Below are positions 45,022 through 53,325 of a stretch of DNA of 64,000 nt, piece by piece. Under the pieces are notes generated by a model. The model searched no databases and was not told the origin of the DNA. It saw only the letters and a program-made list of their open reading frames with translations. A program made the translations under genes and the position numbers. Position 1 is the first letter of the stretch, and each line of letters starts with the position of its first letter. Origin of the DNA: CBDAPX01 sp965198725 (GTDB lineage: Bacteria; Pseudomonadota; Alphaproteobacteria; Rhodobacterales; Rhodobacteraceae). The DNA is taken from NCBI GenBank assembly GCA_965198725.1, contig CBDAPX010000001.1, forward strand, positions 1,798,001 to 1,862,000, given 5' to 3'.

Positions 45022-47003
45022 GAGGCTTCCGCGGTAATCGCCGACGACCGGCCAATGGCCATCGTGCTCTCAAACTCTGACTGCAGTGCTTTGCGCTCTG
45101 GCCTGGACCCAATGTCATTGCGTTCCTTTAGCCGCAACAGCCAGAATTTCGCGTATGGCGGCGCGTCTTCTATGGCTTCAAGGCGGTCAATGGCCTGCTG
45201 TGTGAGCCCTCGCTCGCTATCCGCAACCGCCCACCAAACCTGCAGGCTTGCGTGATCGCTTTGACCGAATGCCTCTTCCATATGGGCCTCGGCCGCTTGG
45301 TTTTGGTTGCGCGCCAATGCCAGGTGAGCGCGACGTTTGGCCAACAAAGCTGCGTCGGTTCCAGTGACCGTGTCCCTGGCATCGGCGGCCTTCGCCATCA
45401 AACGCCGCGCATGTCCGCGATCCCCACGATAGAGACAGGCCAGCGCGGCCAATGAGGCCTGCATGGCGTTTCCATCGCGCCCAACCTCGACAATCTGATC
45501 CAAGGCAGAGGGCGCGGGCGTGAAGGCATCCAGAAAACACAAATGGCGCCAATCCAGAAAGAACGCGGCTTGCCAGTTATAAGGCGTATCATCTTGCAAA
45601 AACCGTTCGATCAACGACTTTTGTTGCTGCTTCAGCTTGCCAAATACCGGTTCCTTCAGCTGTGCCGCGCCATAGGGCACCAGTGTTGTCGGCGGACAGT
45701 CATCTGTTCCCGCGCTCAACTCTTGTGCCAAAGGAACGGACAGCAAATCCAACCGGTTGGTGGGGTTTTGCAAAAGGGCCGCGCGGTACAGCCAAGCCGC
45801 CCCCTGATCCAGTTGACCCAGTCCGGTATAGGCCCGGGCGGTTGAAAACAAACGGCGGGTATGGTTGCGCATCCGCGCGGGTTTCTTGATGTGACTGCGC
45901 AGGAAGACGGTAAAACGTTCTCCCCGGCGCAGCATGTCCAGCACCGCCGCATCATCGCCGCCGTTCAAGGCTTCCATAAACGCGTCCGTGCCCAAATGCG
46001 GGATCCAGTTATCACCGGTGATCGCGCTCAGCCGCACGGCTTGCGCGGCCTTATCGTCCCCCGCGGCAATATGGGTGTCGACGACCCAATGGGCGCATTG
46101 GCCGAAGTCGTGCTCGTTCAGAAACGCACCTGCACCTTTGCCGACGCGGTCGCGCAACTGGATTTCCGCCGCCAGTCGTAGGTCATCAGGCATATCGTCC
46201 GGCAAGGCAATTTTCCGCGCGCCGCCAATCATTGTCGCTGCAGAGGAAAAAGCGCTGTGCGAGCCTGACAAAACCGATGTGCACCGGGCAATGGCCAGCA
46301 ATTCACAAAGATCGGCCTGTGCTTGATCCAGGTCTTGCAACTGCATGATGTCCGCTGCCGATTGAATGCCGTGGACATCCCTGAAGCGCGCAACAGATGC
46401 GGTGGTGTCCGAAAAGAGTACATAGGCACTAGGCGACTGTGGTTCGATCATCGCGTCATAATATTCGTCCGGCACGTATTTCGTTGGCCAATAGTCTTTG
46501 GCCCAACGCGGGTCATAGATGATGTCGCCGCGCCGTACGTGCAGGGCGGTGACCTTCTGGCCACCGCAAAACGCATCAAACAACTCCAACCGGGCCTGAA
46601 CCGTCTTGTTGATCGGCACCGCCGCGGCTGCCGCGACAAAAGCGGCGCTCGCGTTTTCCGGGGGTTCGCCGGGCAGGCGGACTTGTTCGCCGATATCTTC
46701 GATCAAAATGTCTTTGCCCGTGTCCAGATGGGTGCGCATCTCATCGACCGAGGGGAACTTCTTGAACGGCGTTGCCCCGGCCAAGAGTGCCTCAATATCG
46801 GGGTCCTTCGTCACGAAATGGTCGAGAATGAACCGACGCTCAAACAGATCGCGCGGGCGGCGCAGCTCTTGCGAGTAATGGCCAACGGGCCATGCAACGA
46901 CCAGCTCGGCACCGAACATGTCGTGCAACCGAATGCCGGCGATGATGTTGCGCAGCCGTGCGCCCAGCCGGTCTCTTCGGAAAATGATGACTTTGCCCGT
47001 CAC
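45018..47003 (-). CDS. Large putative fucosyltransferase-like protein with TPR-like tail
   Basis: About 661 residues. The N-terminal half has RDRLGARLRNIIAGIRLHDMF and the HVRRGD motif (near residues 155-160) found in GDP-fucose-type glycosyltransferases. SVLSGSHSAFS could be a later donor-site segment. The C-terminal half is helical and repeat-like (alanine-rich pairs such as LALARNQNQAAEAHMEEAF), suggesting TPR-like packing. GTG 47003 gives a natural N terminus (MTGKVIIFRRDRLG); a TTG at 47057 would lengthen it. Forms a two-gene operon with the downstream GT-like gene. A role in surface-glycan synthesis is likely but unproven. Confidence 0.55.
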   Translation of the reverse strand: MTGKVIIFRRDRLGARLRNIIAGIRLHDMFGAELVVAWPVGHYSQELRRPRDLFERRFILDHFVTKDPDIEALLAGATPFKKFPSVDEMRTHLDTGKDILIEDIGEQVRLPGEPPENASAAFVAAAAAVPINKTVQARLELFDAFCGGQKVTALHVRRGDIIYDPRWAKDYWPTKYVPDEYYDAMIEPQSPSAYVLFSDTTASVARFRDVHGIQSAADIMQLQDLDQAQADLCELLAIARCTSVLSGSHSAFSSAATMIGGARKIALPDDMPDDLRLAAEIQLRDRVGKGAGAFLNEHDFGQCAHWVVDTHIAAGDDKAAQAVRLSAITGDNWIPHLGTDAFMEALNGGDDAAVLDMLRRGERFTVFLRSHIKKPARMRNHTRRLFSTARAYTGLGQLDQGAAWLYRAALLQNPTNRLDLLSVPLAQELSAGTDDCPPTTLVPYGAAQLKEPVFGKLKQQQKSLIERFLQDDTPYNWQAAFFLDWRHLCFLDAFTPAPSALDQIVEVGRDGNAMQASLAALACLYRGDRGHARRLMAKAADARDTVTGTDAALLAKRRAHLALARNQNQAAEAHMEEAFGQSDHASLQVWWAVADSERGLTQQAIDRLEAIEDAPPYAKFWLLRLKERNDIGSRPERKALQSEFESTMAIGRSSAITAEAS

Positions 47004-47162
47004 GTTCTGCTGCGGCCCTCGTTGTTTTGTCGGTTCTTGCCTCTTGCCTTGACGCAAACTTGTCGGGTGGGTCTGCGGAAATCAAGTGAAGTTCAAATTA
47101 ACATCTGGAACAATTCAAGAACACGCCTTTTCCTGTGACCCGGCTTGGTCTACATTGCGCGC

Positions 47163-50000
47163 ATGAGCAGTTTTGACGAAATGGACGCGTTTGAAGCGGC
47201 TTCGCTGTCGCAACGCGCGATGGCGGCGCGACCGCAACCTTATTTGGATGACCTCAACCCGGCGCAGAGAGAGGCGGTCGAACTGTTGGAGGGGCCGGTC
47301 CTGATGCTGGCCGGGGCGGGTACGGGTAAAACAAAGGCGCTGACCGCGCGCATTGTGCACCTGCTTAATACCGGGTCGGCCCGACCGAATGAGATTTTGG
47401 CGGTCACATTTACCAACAAGGCCGCGCGCGAGATGAAGAACCGCGTGGGTGGAATGTTGGGCCATGCCATCGAAGGCATGCCGTGGCTGGGCACGTTCCA
47501 TGCGATCTGTGTGAAGCTGTTGCGGCGCCACGCGGAATTAGTCGGGCTAAAGTCAAACTTCACCATTTTGGACACTGACGATCAGCTGCGATTGATGAAG
47601 CAATTGGTTTCGGCGGCGGGCATTGACGACAAACGCTGGCCCGCGCGACAGCTGGCATCGATTATCGACAGCTGGAAAAACCGGGCGATCACGCCGGACA
47701 AAGTCCCTGCAGCAGATGCCGGGGCCTATAACCACCAAGGTCCGAAGATTTATGCACAGTATCAGGCGCGCCTGATCGAGCTGAACGCCGTCGATTTCGG
47801 CGACCTGTTGCTGCATATGGTCAGCATTTTTCAAAACCACCCGGACGTTCTGGAACAATACCAACGCTGGTTCCGCTATATCCTGGTGGACGAATATCAG
47901 GATACCAATGTCGCCCATTACATGTGGCTGCGTTTGCTCGCGGGCGGGCATAAAAACATCTGTTGCGTCGGCGATGATGATCAGTCGATCTATGGTTGGC
48001 GCGGGGCCGAGGTGGGCAATATCCTGCGTTTTGAAAAGGATTTTCCGGGCGCCCATGTGGTCCGGCTTGAACAGAATTACCGGTCGACCGAACACATCCT
48101 CCGAGCCTCCAACCAATTGATACATGCCAATCGAAATCGGCTCGGAAAAACACTCGATACTGAATTGGGAGTTTCTGCCATTGCGTCGGCTGAAGGTCGC
48201 GCGGTTCATAAGGTCAGACTAATTGGACATTGGGATGAAGAAGAAGAGGCGCGTTGGATTGGCGAAAAGATTGAAGACCTAAGCAGTGGCGTAGCTGAGG
48301 AAGCTAGGACCCGGTTCAACACACGCTTCAAGAGTTTTCAACAGATGCTCGATCACCGGGCAAAAAATAGTCTCAGCCCTATTGGGGAACAACAATTCAT
48401 TAGAGAGTCACTAGAAAACGGCGAGGTCTTTAAGGACGTTAAGATATTCAATCTATTGAAAGATTTGCTTTCTGAGGATGTAGCCGCTTCGAATATGCTG
48501 GGTGCAATGCAGAGTTATGTGGAGGAAAAGTTCTCACTGAATGAAATAGCCGTGCTTGTCCGTGCCTCACACCAGATGCGCGCGCTTGAAGATCGGTTCT
48601 TGACCATTGGCTTGCCTTACCGCGTGATCGGCGGCCCCCGGTTTTATGAGCGGATGGAGATCCGTGATGCGATGGCCTATTTCCGCGTCGTGACCAGCCC
48701 GGATGACGATCTGGCCTTTGAACGGATCGTCAACACCCCCAAGCGCGGCCTTGGGGATAAGGCGCAACAAACTATTCAAACCACGGCGCGCAGCAATGGT
48801 GTTTCCTTGCTCGAAGGGGCGCGATTGGCGGTTCAGGCCGGGCTAATCAAGGGCAAAGGTGGCATCGAGTTAAACAAGCTGCTCGAAAGCATTGCAATTT
48901 GGATTACGATCCAAAAAAACACAAGAAACAGCGATTTGATAGTGCAGTTTGAAGAAGAGGCCGAAAGGCTTCAAATTGTGCTGGCAGACAGGAAGGAACG
49001 ATTACGCGAAGAGGAGGAACGTTTAAGCAAAGAGTCGAAATTAGATGACCCCGATGAAAATGAGGTGAAGCGACTGCAAGCAAAGGTAGATCGCTTGAAA
49101 GCAGAAGTTGTTGAATTTGAAGTTTCTTATGAAGCCCAGAGGCTATACATAGATGGACTGCAAGGAGACCACTGCGCTTTGGCCAAAGGCATACTTGTCG
49201 GTGCTCGCTACAAGCTAATGTGGCAGAACGACAAAACGCCAGAGGCGCCGGGTCGTCTGGAAAACCTCAATGAATTGATCAACCAGCTTGATAATTTCGA
49301 GAACCTGCAAGGGTTTTTGGAACATGTGTCGCTGGTGATGGACAACGAACGCGAAGGCGAGGGGCCAAAGGTGTCGATCATGACCCTGCACGCCGCCAAG
49401 GGTTTGGAATTTCCCGTGGTCTTTTTGCCCGGCTGGGAAGATGGGTTGTTCCCGTCACAGCGCAGCATGGATGAAAGCGGCGTCAAAGGCCTCGAGGAAG
49501 AGCGTCGGCTGGCCTATGTCGGGATCACCCGCGCCGAAGAAGTGTGCACCATTTCTTTTGTCGGCAACCGCCGGGTCTTTGGCCAATGGCAAAGCCAGAT
49601 GCCGTCACGGTTCATCGATGAAATGCCCGCTGATCACGTGGATGTTCTGACCCCGCCGGGCCTTTACGGTGGCGGATATGGTGCCGCGGCGCCAACACCG
49701 TCTTCTCGGCTTGAGGAGGCAGCGGTTCAGGCCGATGGGTATAACTCGCCCGGATGGCGGCGGCTGCAAGCCCGCTCGGGCGAGCGCGGGATGAGCCAGC
49801 CGCGCGAAAGCCGCAATACGGTCATCGATATGCAGGCGGTGGCGGCCTTTGACATGGGCGCGCGCGTGTTCCACCAGAAATTCGGGTACGGCACGGTGAT
49901 CGGGATCGAAGGCGACAAGATCGAGGTCAGCTTTGAAAAGGCAGGCGTTAAGAACGTGGTGGCCCGGTTCCTGACGGCACCGGACGATATTCCCTTCTGA
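47163..50000 (+). CDS. uvrD: UvrD/PcrA-type DNA helicase with two insertions
   Basis: 945-residue superfamily 1A 3'-5' helicase for repair. Motif I GAGTGKT (51-57), II VDEYQDTN (242-249), III DDDQSIYGWRGAE (271-283), IV LEQNYRST (302-309), later TLHAAKGLEFPVVF (V) and YVGITRAEE (VI). The family in related bacteria is usually near 800 residues. Here there are two extra stretches, about residues 375-456 (48285-48530) and 586-688 (48918-49226). The second contains a long charged coiled coil (RKERLREEEERLSKE). Both are clearly AT-richer than the flanks. The helicase motifs are intact, so it should be active. ATG 47163 is preferred to 47145. Confidence 0.93.
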   Translation: MSSFDEMDAFEAASLSQRAMAARPQPYLDDLNPAQREAVELLEGPVLMLAGAGTGKTKALTARIVHLLNTGSARPNEILAVTFTNKAAREMKNRVGGMLGHAIEGMPWLGTFHAICVKLLRRHAELVGLKSNFTILDTDDQLRLMKQLVSAAGIDDKRWPARQLASIIDSWKNRAITPDKVPAADAGAYNHQGPKIYAQYQARLIELNAVDFGDLLLHMVSIFQNHPDVLEQYQRWFRYILVDEYQDTNVAHYMWLRLLAGGHKNICCVGDDDQSIYGWRGAEVGNILRFEKDFPGAHVVRLEQNYRSTEHILRASNQLIHANRNRLGKTLDTELGVSAIASAEGRAVHKVRLIGHWDEEEEARWIGEKIEDLSSGVAEEARTRFNTRFKSFQQMLDHRAKNSLSPIGEQQFIRESLENGEVFKDVKIFNLLKDLLSEDVAASNMLGAMQSYVEEKFSLNEIAVLVRASHQMRALEDRFLTIGLPYRVIGGPRFYERMEIRDAMAYFRVVTSPDDDLAFERIVNTPKRGLGDKAQQTIQTTARSNGVSLLEGARLAVQAGLIKGKGGIELNKLLESIAIWITIQKNTRNSDLIVQFEEEAERLQIVLADRKERLREEEERLSKESKLDDPDENEVKRLQAKVDRLKAEVVEFEVSYEAQRLYIDGLQGDHCALAKGILVGARYKLMWQNDKTPEAPGRLENLNELINQLDNFENLQGFLEHVSLVMDNEREGEGPKVSIMTLHAAKGLEFPVVFLPGWEDGLFPSQRSMDESGVKGLEEERRLAYVGITRAEEVCTISFVGNRRVFGQWQSQMPSRFIDEMPADHVDVLTPPGLYGGGYGAAAPTPSSRLEEAAVQADGYNSPGWRRLQARSGERGMSQPRESRNTVIDMQAVAAFDMGARVFHQKFGYGTVIGIEGDKIEVSFEKAGVKNVVARFLTAPDDIPF

Positions 50001-50411
50001 TCACCCGCGCGACGGCACCCGGTCAAAGACAGGCGCGCCGTCCGGCACCAGATGAAACGGCTGCGTGTCGATCATATAGATCGCCATTTGTGATGCTTCG
50101 AATTGTGACGGATCATCCAAGGTGCCAACCTTCAGTACCACCTGATCCCGGCCCGGCAGTCGGGTCAGCAAATGGGTGCCACAGGTCCCGCAAAAGTCCC
50201 GCGTTCTCGGGTTTTCTATATCGCTGCGCGTGAATTGCTTTGGCGTGCCTTGGGTAAATTGAAACTGGTCTTCGGGCATCAGCATAAAGAAATTCGGTCC
50301 GCCGCCGCTGATATACTGGCATTCGCGGCAATGACATTGGGCTTTCAAGACCGGCGCGCCGCCCGCCTCGTACCGGATTTCGCCGCAATAACAGCCACCA
50401 ACCATTCCCAT
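50001..50411 (-). CDS. GFA-family zinc protein
   Basis: 136 residues, GFA / CENP-V fold. Zinc ligands in GGCYCGEIRY, QCHCRECQ and CGTCGTHL. Family members include a once-proposed glutathione-formaldehyde enzyme, but most have no proven activity. Its stop codon directly abuts the uvrD stop. ATG 50411 has GGGAGAA upstream. Confidence 0.88.
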   Translation of the reverse strand: MGMVGGCYCGEIRYEAGGAPVLKAQCHCRECQYISGGGPNFFMLMPEDQFQFTQGTPKQFTRSDIENPRTRDFCGTCGTHLLTRLPGRDQVVLKVGTLDDPSQFEASQMAIYMIDTQPFHLVPDGAPVFDRVPSRG

Positions 50412-50455
50412 CGCATTTCTCCCGTTCTGTTTGTCGTCAAGCCTATGTGCGTTTG

Positions 50456-50503
50456 GACAAAAAAGAAACGGCGACGCCAGGGAGGAGGAGAGGCGCCGCC
50501 GTT
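50456..50503 (-). terminator. Terminator of sRNA array
   Basis: The last hairpin of the array (50470-50500) is followed on the minus strand by GTTTCTTTTTTG, making it double as the terminator. Confidence 0.8.
50470..50500 (-). ncRNA. CcsR/cuckoo-like sRNA hairpin 4
   Basis: Stem GGCGGCGCC / GGCGTCGCC (9 pairs, one G-U) with CTCCTCCTCCC in the loop. Followed by a T run. Last of four such hairpins downstream of the DUF1127 gene. Confidence 0.85.
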
Positions 50504-50511
50504 CACGTTCA

Positions 50512-50545
50512 ACACCAAGGGCAGGGAGGAGGAGAGCCCCGGTGT
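50512..50545 (-). ncRNA. CcsR/cuckoo-like sRNA hairpin 3
   Basis: Stem ACACCGGGG / CCTTGGTGT region with G-U pairs; loop carries CTCCTCCTCCC. A separate CCGGC-CAAG-GCCGG hairpin lies just before it on the minus strand. Confidence 0.75.
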
Positions 50546-50577
50546 ATCTGGTCCGGCCTTGGCCGGGAATTTTGTGC

Positions 50578-50608
50578 GGCGACATCAGGGAGGAGGAGAG
50601 ATGCCGCC
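50578..50608 (-). ncRNA. CcsR/cuckoo-like sRNA hairpin 2
   Basis: Stem GGCGGCAT / ATGTCGCC (8 pairs, one G-U) with CTCCTCCTCCC in the loop. Confidence 0.85.
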
Positions 50609-50617
50609 GCCTAAAGC

Positions 50618-50648
50618 AGACCTTCTAGGGAGGAGGAGAAGAAGGCCT
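50618..50648 (-). ncRNA. CcsR/cuckoo-like sRNA hairpin 1
   Basis: Stem AGGCCTTC / GAAGGTCT (8 pairs, one G-U) with CTCCTCCTCCC in the loop, starting 23 bases after the DUF1127 stop. In Rhodobacter the corresponding RNAs are processed from the DUF1127 mRNA. Confidence 0.85.
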
Positions 50649-50670
50649 GATCTCTGGTGTTCTGTCCGGC

Positions 50671-50877
50671 TTACGCTTTGTAGGCCGCTTCGTATGCGAT
50701 GCTGCGCAGCATCGACCGGCTCAGGGCGAGATCGGCCAATTCGCGATCGCTCAGCCCGCGCAATTCGTTCAAGGTCGTGCGGTAGACCCGGTATTTTGCA
50801 TAGCGCTCGGCCAGATCGGCGAAGAAGCCTTGTGCGTCCGAGCGAACATTTGTAGCGGCAGTATTTACATAAGCCAT
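50671..50877 (-). CDS. DUF1127 small protein (CcaF1-like)
   Basis: 68 residues. The C-terminal half RTTLNELRGLSDRELADLAL is the DUF1127 (YjiS-like) motif, basic and helical. In Rhodobacter sphaeroides the equivalent protein, CcaF1, binds RNA and heads the CcsR sRNA operon under heat-shock sigma control. GAGG lies 8 bases upstream. The four sRNA hairpins follow on the same strand. A TTGTGC-N16-TATCTT pair near 50960-50933 (minus strand) is a possible promoter, low confidence. Confidence 0.92.
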   Translation of the reverse strand: MAYVNTAATNVRSDAQGFFADLAERYAKYRVYRTTLNELRGLSDRELADLALSRSMLRSIAYEAAYKA

Positions 50878-51077
50878 TTCGATTACCTCACGTAACGTCT
50901 TGTTATGACGTCGTTTCGTTGTGTTGAGACAAAGATAGGTGAATGCTGCAGTTGCACAATCCCCCGGTTAATCATTTCTGCTATGCAGCATTTGCATAGG
51001 GTAAACGCCCAAGTTTTGTGCAAATGGTCAAATCAACGGGTAAATTCGGTCGCACCTCTTGTCTGGCGCTAACAGCT

Positions 51078-51101
51078 TGCCAGTTAAAGAGGCAACTGGC
51101 A
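51078..51101 (+). promoter_or_regulatory. Hairpin abutting the mrp ribosome site
   Basis: TGCCAGTT (51078-51085) pairs with AACTGGCA (51094-51101), loop AAAGAGGC. Its right arm shares the first base of the ribosome site AGGAGG (51101-51106). It may modulate translation of mrp. Confidence 0.5.
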
Positions 51102-51113
51102 GGAGGTTTGGGC

Positions 51114-52199
51114 ATGTCGATAACCAAAGTACAGATACTCGAAGCACTGGCGCGGTTGCACCTGCCGGATGGCGGAACACTGGTCAGCCGCGATTTGATT
51201 CGAGCGTTGAGTGTTCAGGGCGACCAGGTGCGCTTTGTCATAGAGGCACCGTCGCCCGAGGTTGCGCGTCAGATGGAGCCGCTGCGCCAGGCGGCGGAAA
51301 GCGCGGTGGCCCAACTGCCCGGGGTGGCGGGCGTTTCTGTTGCCTTGACGGCCCACGGACCTGCGGCACAGCCGGCGCCGAACAAAGGCGCGCCGCCCAG
51401 CCTGAAAATCGGCGGGCACCCAAAGCCGCAAGAGGGCCCGACAAAACCATCCGGTGTCCAGCGCATTCTGGCCATCGGCAGTGGCAAAGGTGGCGTTGGG
51501 AAATCCACAGTGTCATCAAACCTGGCGGTTGCGTTGGCGCGGGCGTGTCGCAAGGTCGGGCTTTTGGACGCTGATATATACGGTCCGTCGCAGCCACGCA
51601 TGATGGGTGTCAGCAAAAAGCCGTCCAGCCCAGATGGTAAGACGATTATTCCTCTGAAGGCACATGGCGTGACGATGATGTCCATCGGGTTGATGGTTGA
51701 CCCGGATCGCGCCGTGGTGTGGCGCGGGCCGATGCTGATGGGGGCTTTGCAGCAAATGCTGGGGCAGGTCGAATGGGGAGAGCTGGACGTGTTGCTCGTC
51801 GATCTTCCGCCCGGCACCGGCGATGTACAGCTGACACTCTGCACAAAATCCGAAGTGACGGGCGCGATTGTCGTCAGCACCCCACAAGACGTGGCGCTGT
51901 TGGACGCGCGCAAAGCGCTCAACATGTTTGACACCCTGAAAATCCCTGTCTTGGGGTTGATCGAGAACATGTCGAGCTTTGTCTGCCCGTCATGTGGTGC
52001 CGAGCATCACATCTTTGGTCATGGCGGCGTGGCGGACGAGGCGAAAAAGCTGGGCGTTCCGTTATTGGCCGCTTTGCCGATTGATCTGGACACACGGCTG
52101 GCGGGTGACGGCGGAACGCCGATCGCGGCTCAGGACGGGCCCGCAGCCCAAGCTTATGCGCAATTGGCGCAGCGTCTGGTCCAAGGTGGTATGGCCTAA
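51114..52199 (+). CDS. mrp: Mrp/NBP35 (ApbC) iron-sulfur carrier ATPase
   Basis: 361 residues. N-terminal DUF59-like (MIP18) domain, proline-rich linker, then a deviant Walker A P-loop GSGKGGVGKST (122-132). The later Cys pair FVCPSCGAEHH holds a bridging [4Fe-4S] cluster between two monomers. It delivers clusters to target apoproteins in the cytoplasm. ATG 51114 follows AGGAGG. Confidence 0.93.
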   Translation: MSITKVQILEALARLHLPDGGTLVSRDLIRALSVQGDQVRFVIEAPSPEVARQMEPLRQAAESAVAQLPGVAGVSVALTAHGPAAQPAPNKGAPPSLKIGGHPKPQEGPTKPSGVQRILAIGSGKGGVGKSTVSSNLAVALARACRKVGLLDADIYGPSQPRMMGVSKKPSSPDGKTIIPLKAHGVTMMSIGLMVDPDRAVVWRGPMLMGALQQMLGQVEWGELDVLLVDLPPGTGDVQLTLCTKSEVTGAIVVSTPQDVALLDARKALNMFDTLKIPVLGLIENMSSFVCPSCGAEHHIFGHGGVADEAKKLGVPLLAALPIDLDTRLAGDGGTPIAAQDGPAAQAYAQLAQRLVQGGMA

Positions 52200-52225
52200 A
52201 CTGTGATCCACGGGATTTTGTGGGG

Positions 52226-52260
52226 CCGCCCATGGGAAACCATGGGCGGTTTCCTGTTTT
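52226..52260 (+). terminator. Terminator of mrp
   Basis: Perfect 10-pair stem CCGCCCATGG / CCATGGGCGG with GAAA tetraloop, followed by TTTCCTGTTTT. Confidence 0.92.
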
Positions 52261-52730
52261 GCCCTGAATCATGGCTCGGATGACGCTTCATCTTGGAAAT
52301 TTCGCATTGAAAGATGAGAACAAAACATGTACATCTGCCGAAGTAGTGAAGTCTGCTTAAAAAATTGGGAATTCATGGGTAATCGTGTCAATTTTAAAGA
52401 ATCACTACATATAGTATTCAAGCTTGCTCAGTATCCATAATGTGGGGAAAATTTCAGCAATTTCGACACAACATCTTGTTTTTGAGGAGGCCTCAAAACA
52501 AGAATTGGTAGAAGTCGTGCATTTTTTTGATTGATTTCCATGAATTCCCGTGGCATCCCTTGCTCATCGGATGAAGAGCACATAAGGGCATCAAGACCCC
52601 AAAAAAATAAACAAACGCAGGTTTCGTACAGGCAGCCCTTCATCAGAACAAAGAGATCCGGCGCGCTGGCGAGCAGACATCCCCCCAGGTGGCGCGCGCA
52701 GCTGGACACCCCGCGAGGCGGGACGAGGGC
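52261..52730. other. AT-rich intergenic block upstream of mraZ
   Basis: About 470 bases clearly richer in A+T than the surroundings. It contains a long hairpin at 52475-52502 (CTTGTTTT-T-GAGG / CCTC-AAAACAAG) and scattered poly-A or poly-T tracts. No gene was accepted here and I found no RNase P RNA. It may hold promoters of the cell-wall cluster, an unrecognised RNA, or horizontally acquired filler. Confidence 0.5.
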
Positions 52731-52769
52731 GGCGGGTTGAACAGTGGCAGCAGTTCAACCCGCCGTTTT
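52731..52769 (+). terminator. Terminator-like hairpin in front of mraZ
   Basis: Perfect 12-pair stem GGCGGGTTGAAC / GTTCAACCCGCC, 10-base loop AGTGGCAGCA, then GTTTT. It lies 53 bases before mraZ, so it either ends an upstream transcript or acts as an attenuator in the mraZ leader. Confidence 0.8.
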
Positions 52770-52821
52770 CCCTTCTGGGGATCGAGAATTATCGCGGGGG
52801 CGCGAAAAAAAGGACAGGGAC

Positions 52822-53325
52822 TTGGGCCGCAGGTTCAGAGGCGAAAGCCACCACAAGGTGGATACAAAGGGCAGGGTGTCTATCCCGGCCTCTTTTCGCC
52901 GTGTGCTTGAGGCGGGCGATCCCAACTGGCAATCCGGCGATACACCAGAGCTTGTGATCGTGTATGGCGACCATCGCCGCAAATACCTTGAATGCTACAC
53001 AATGGAAGCGATCGAAGAGGTCGACGTCAAAATCGCCGCCCTCCCGCGCGGGTCGTCGGGCCGGAAAATGCTGGAACGCATGTTCAACGGTCAGTCTTTC
53101 CCGACAACAGTCGATGAAACCGGGCGTTTGGTTCTGCCGGCAAAGCTGCGCCAGAAGATCGATCTGGACAATGAGGCGTTCTTTATCGCCGCTGGTGATA
53201 CGTTCCAGATCTGGAAGCCCGAGACATACGATACCGAGGAATTGGCCGCGACCGAAGCGATGCTGGACGAATTGCCAGAGGATTTTGATCCGCTTCAATT
53301 CCTGGAAGGCGACGGGGGCGCGTGA
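52822..53325 (+). CDS. mraZ: Transcriptional regulator MraZ
   Basis: 167 residues, two SpoVT/AbrB-like MraZ repeats ([17 protein letters not shown] and [16 protein letters not shown]). It represses or tunes the division/cell-wall cluster it heads. The best start is TTG 52822 ([12 protein letters not shown]), with AGGGA upstream; no ATG fits. Overlaps rsmH by 4 bases. Confidence 0.93.
   Translation: MGRRFRGESHHKVDTKGRVSIPASFRRVLEAGDPNWQSGDTPELVIVYGDHRRKYLECYTMEAIEEVDVKIAALPRGSSGRKMLERMFNGQSFPTTVDETGRLVLPAKLRQKIDLDNEAFFIAAGDTFQIWKPETYDTEELAATEAMLDELPEDFDPLQFLEGDGGA

Noticed and set aside
50480..50638. Four identical 11-base repeats that could suggest a CRISPR array
   Set aside because: The repeats are only loop sequences of hairpins with unlike stems and irregular spacing; no cas genes. 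They fit CcsR-type sRNAs.
52428..52709. 93-codon minus-strand frame upstream of mraZ
   Set aside because: No convincing ribosome site, no family resemblance, and it crosses strong base-composition changes.
52261..52820. RNase P RNA (sometimes near mraZ in alphaproteobacteria)
   Set aside because: The conserved P4-region and GGAAAGTCC-like sequences are absent on both strands.
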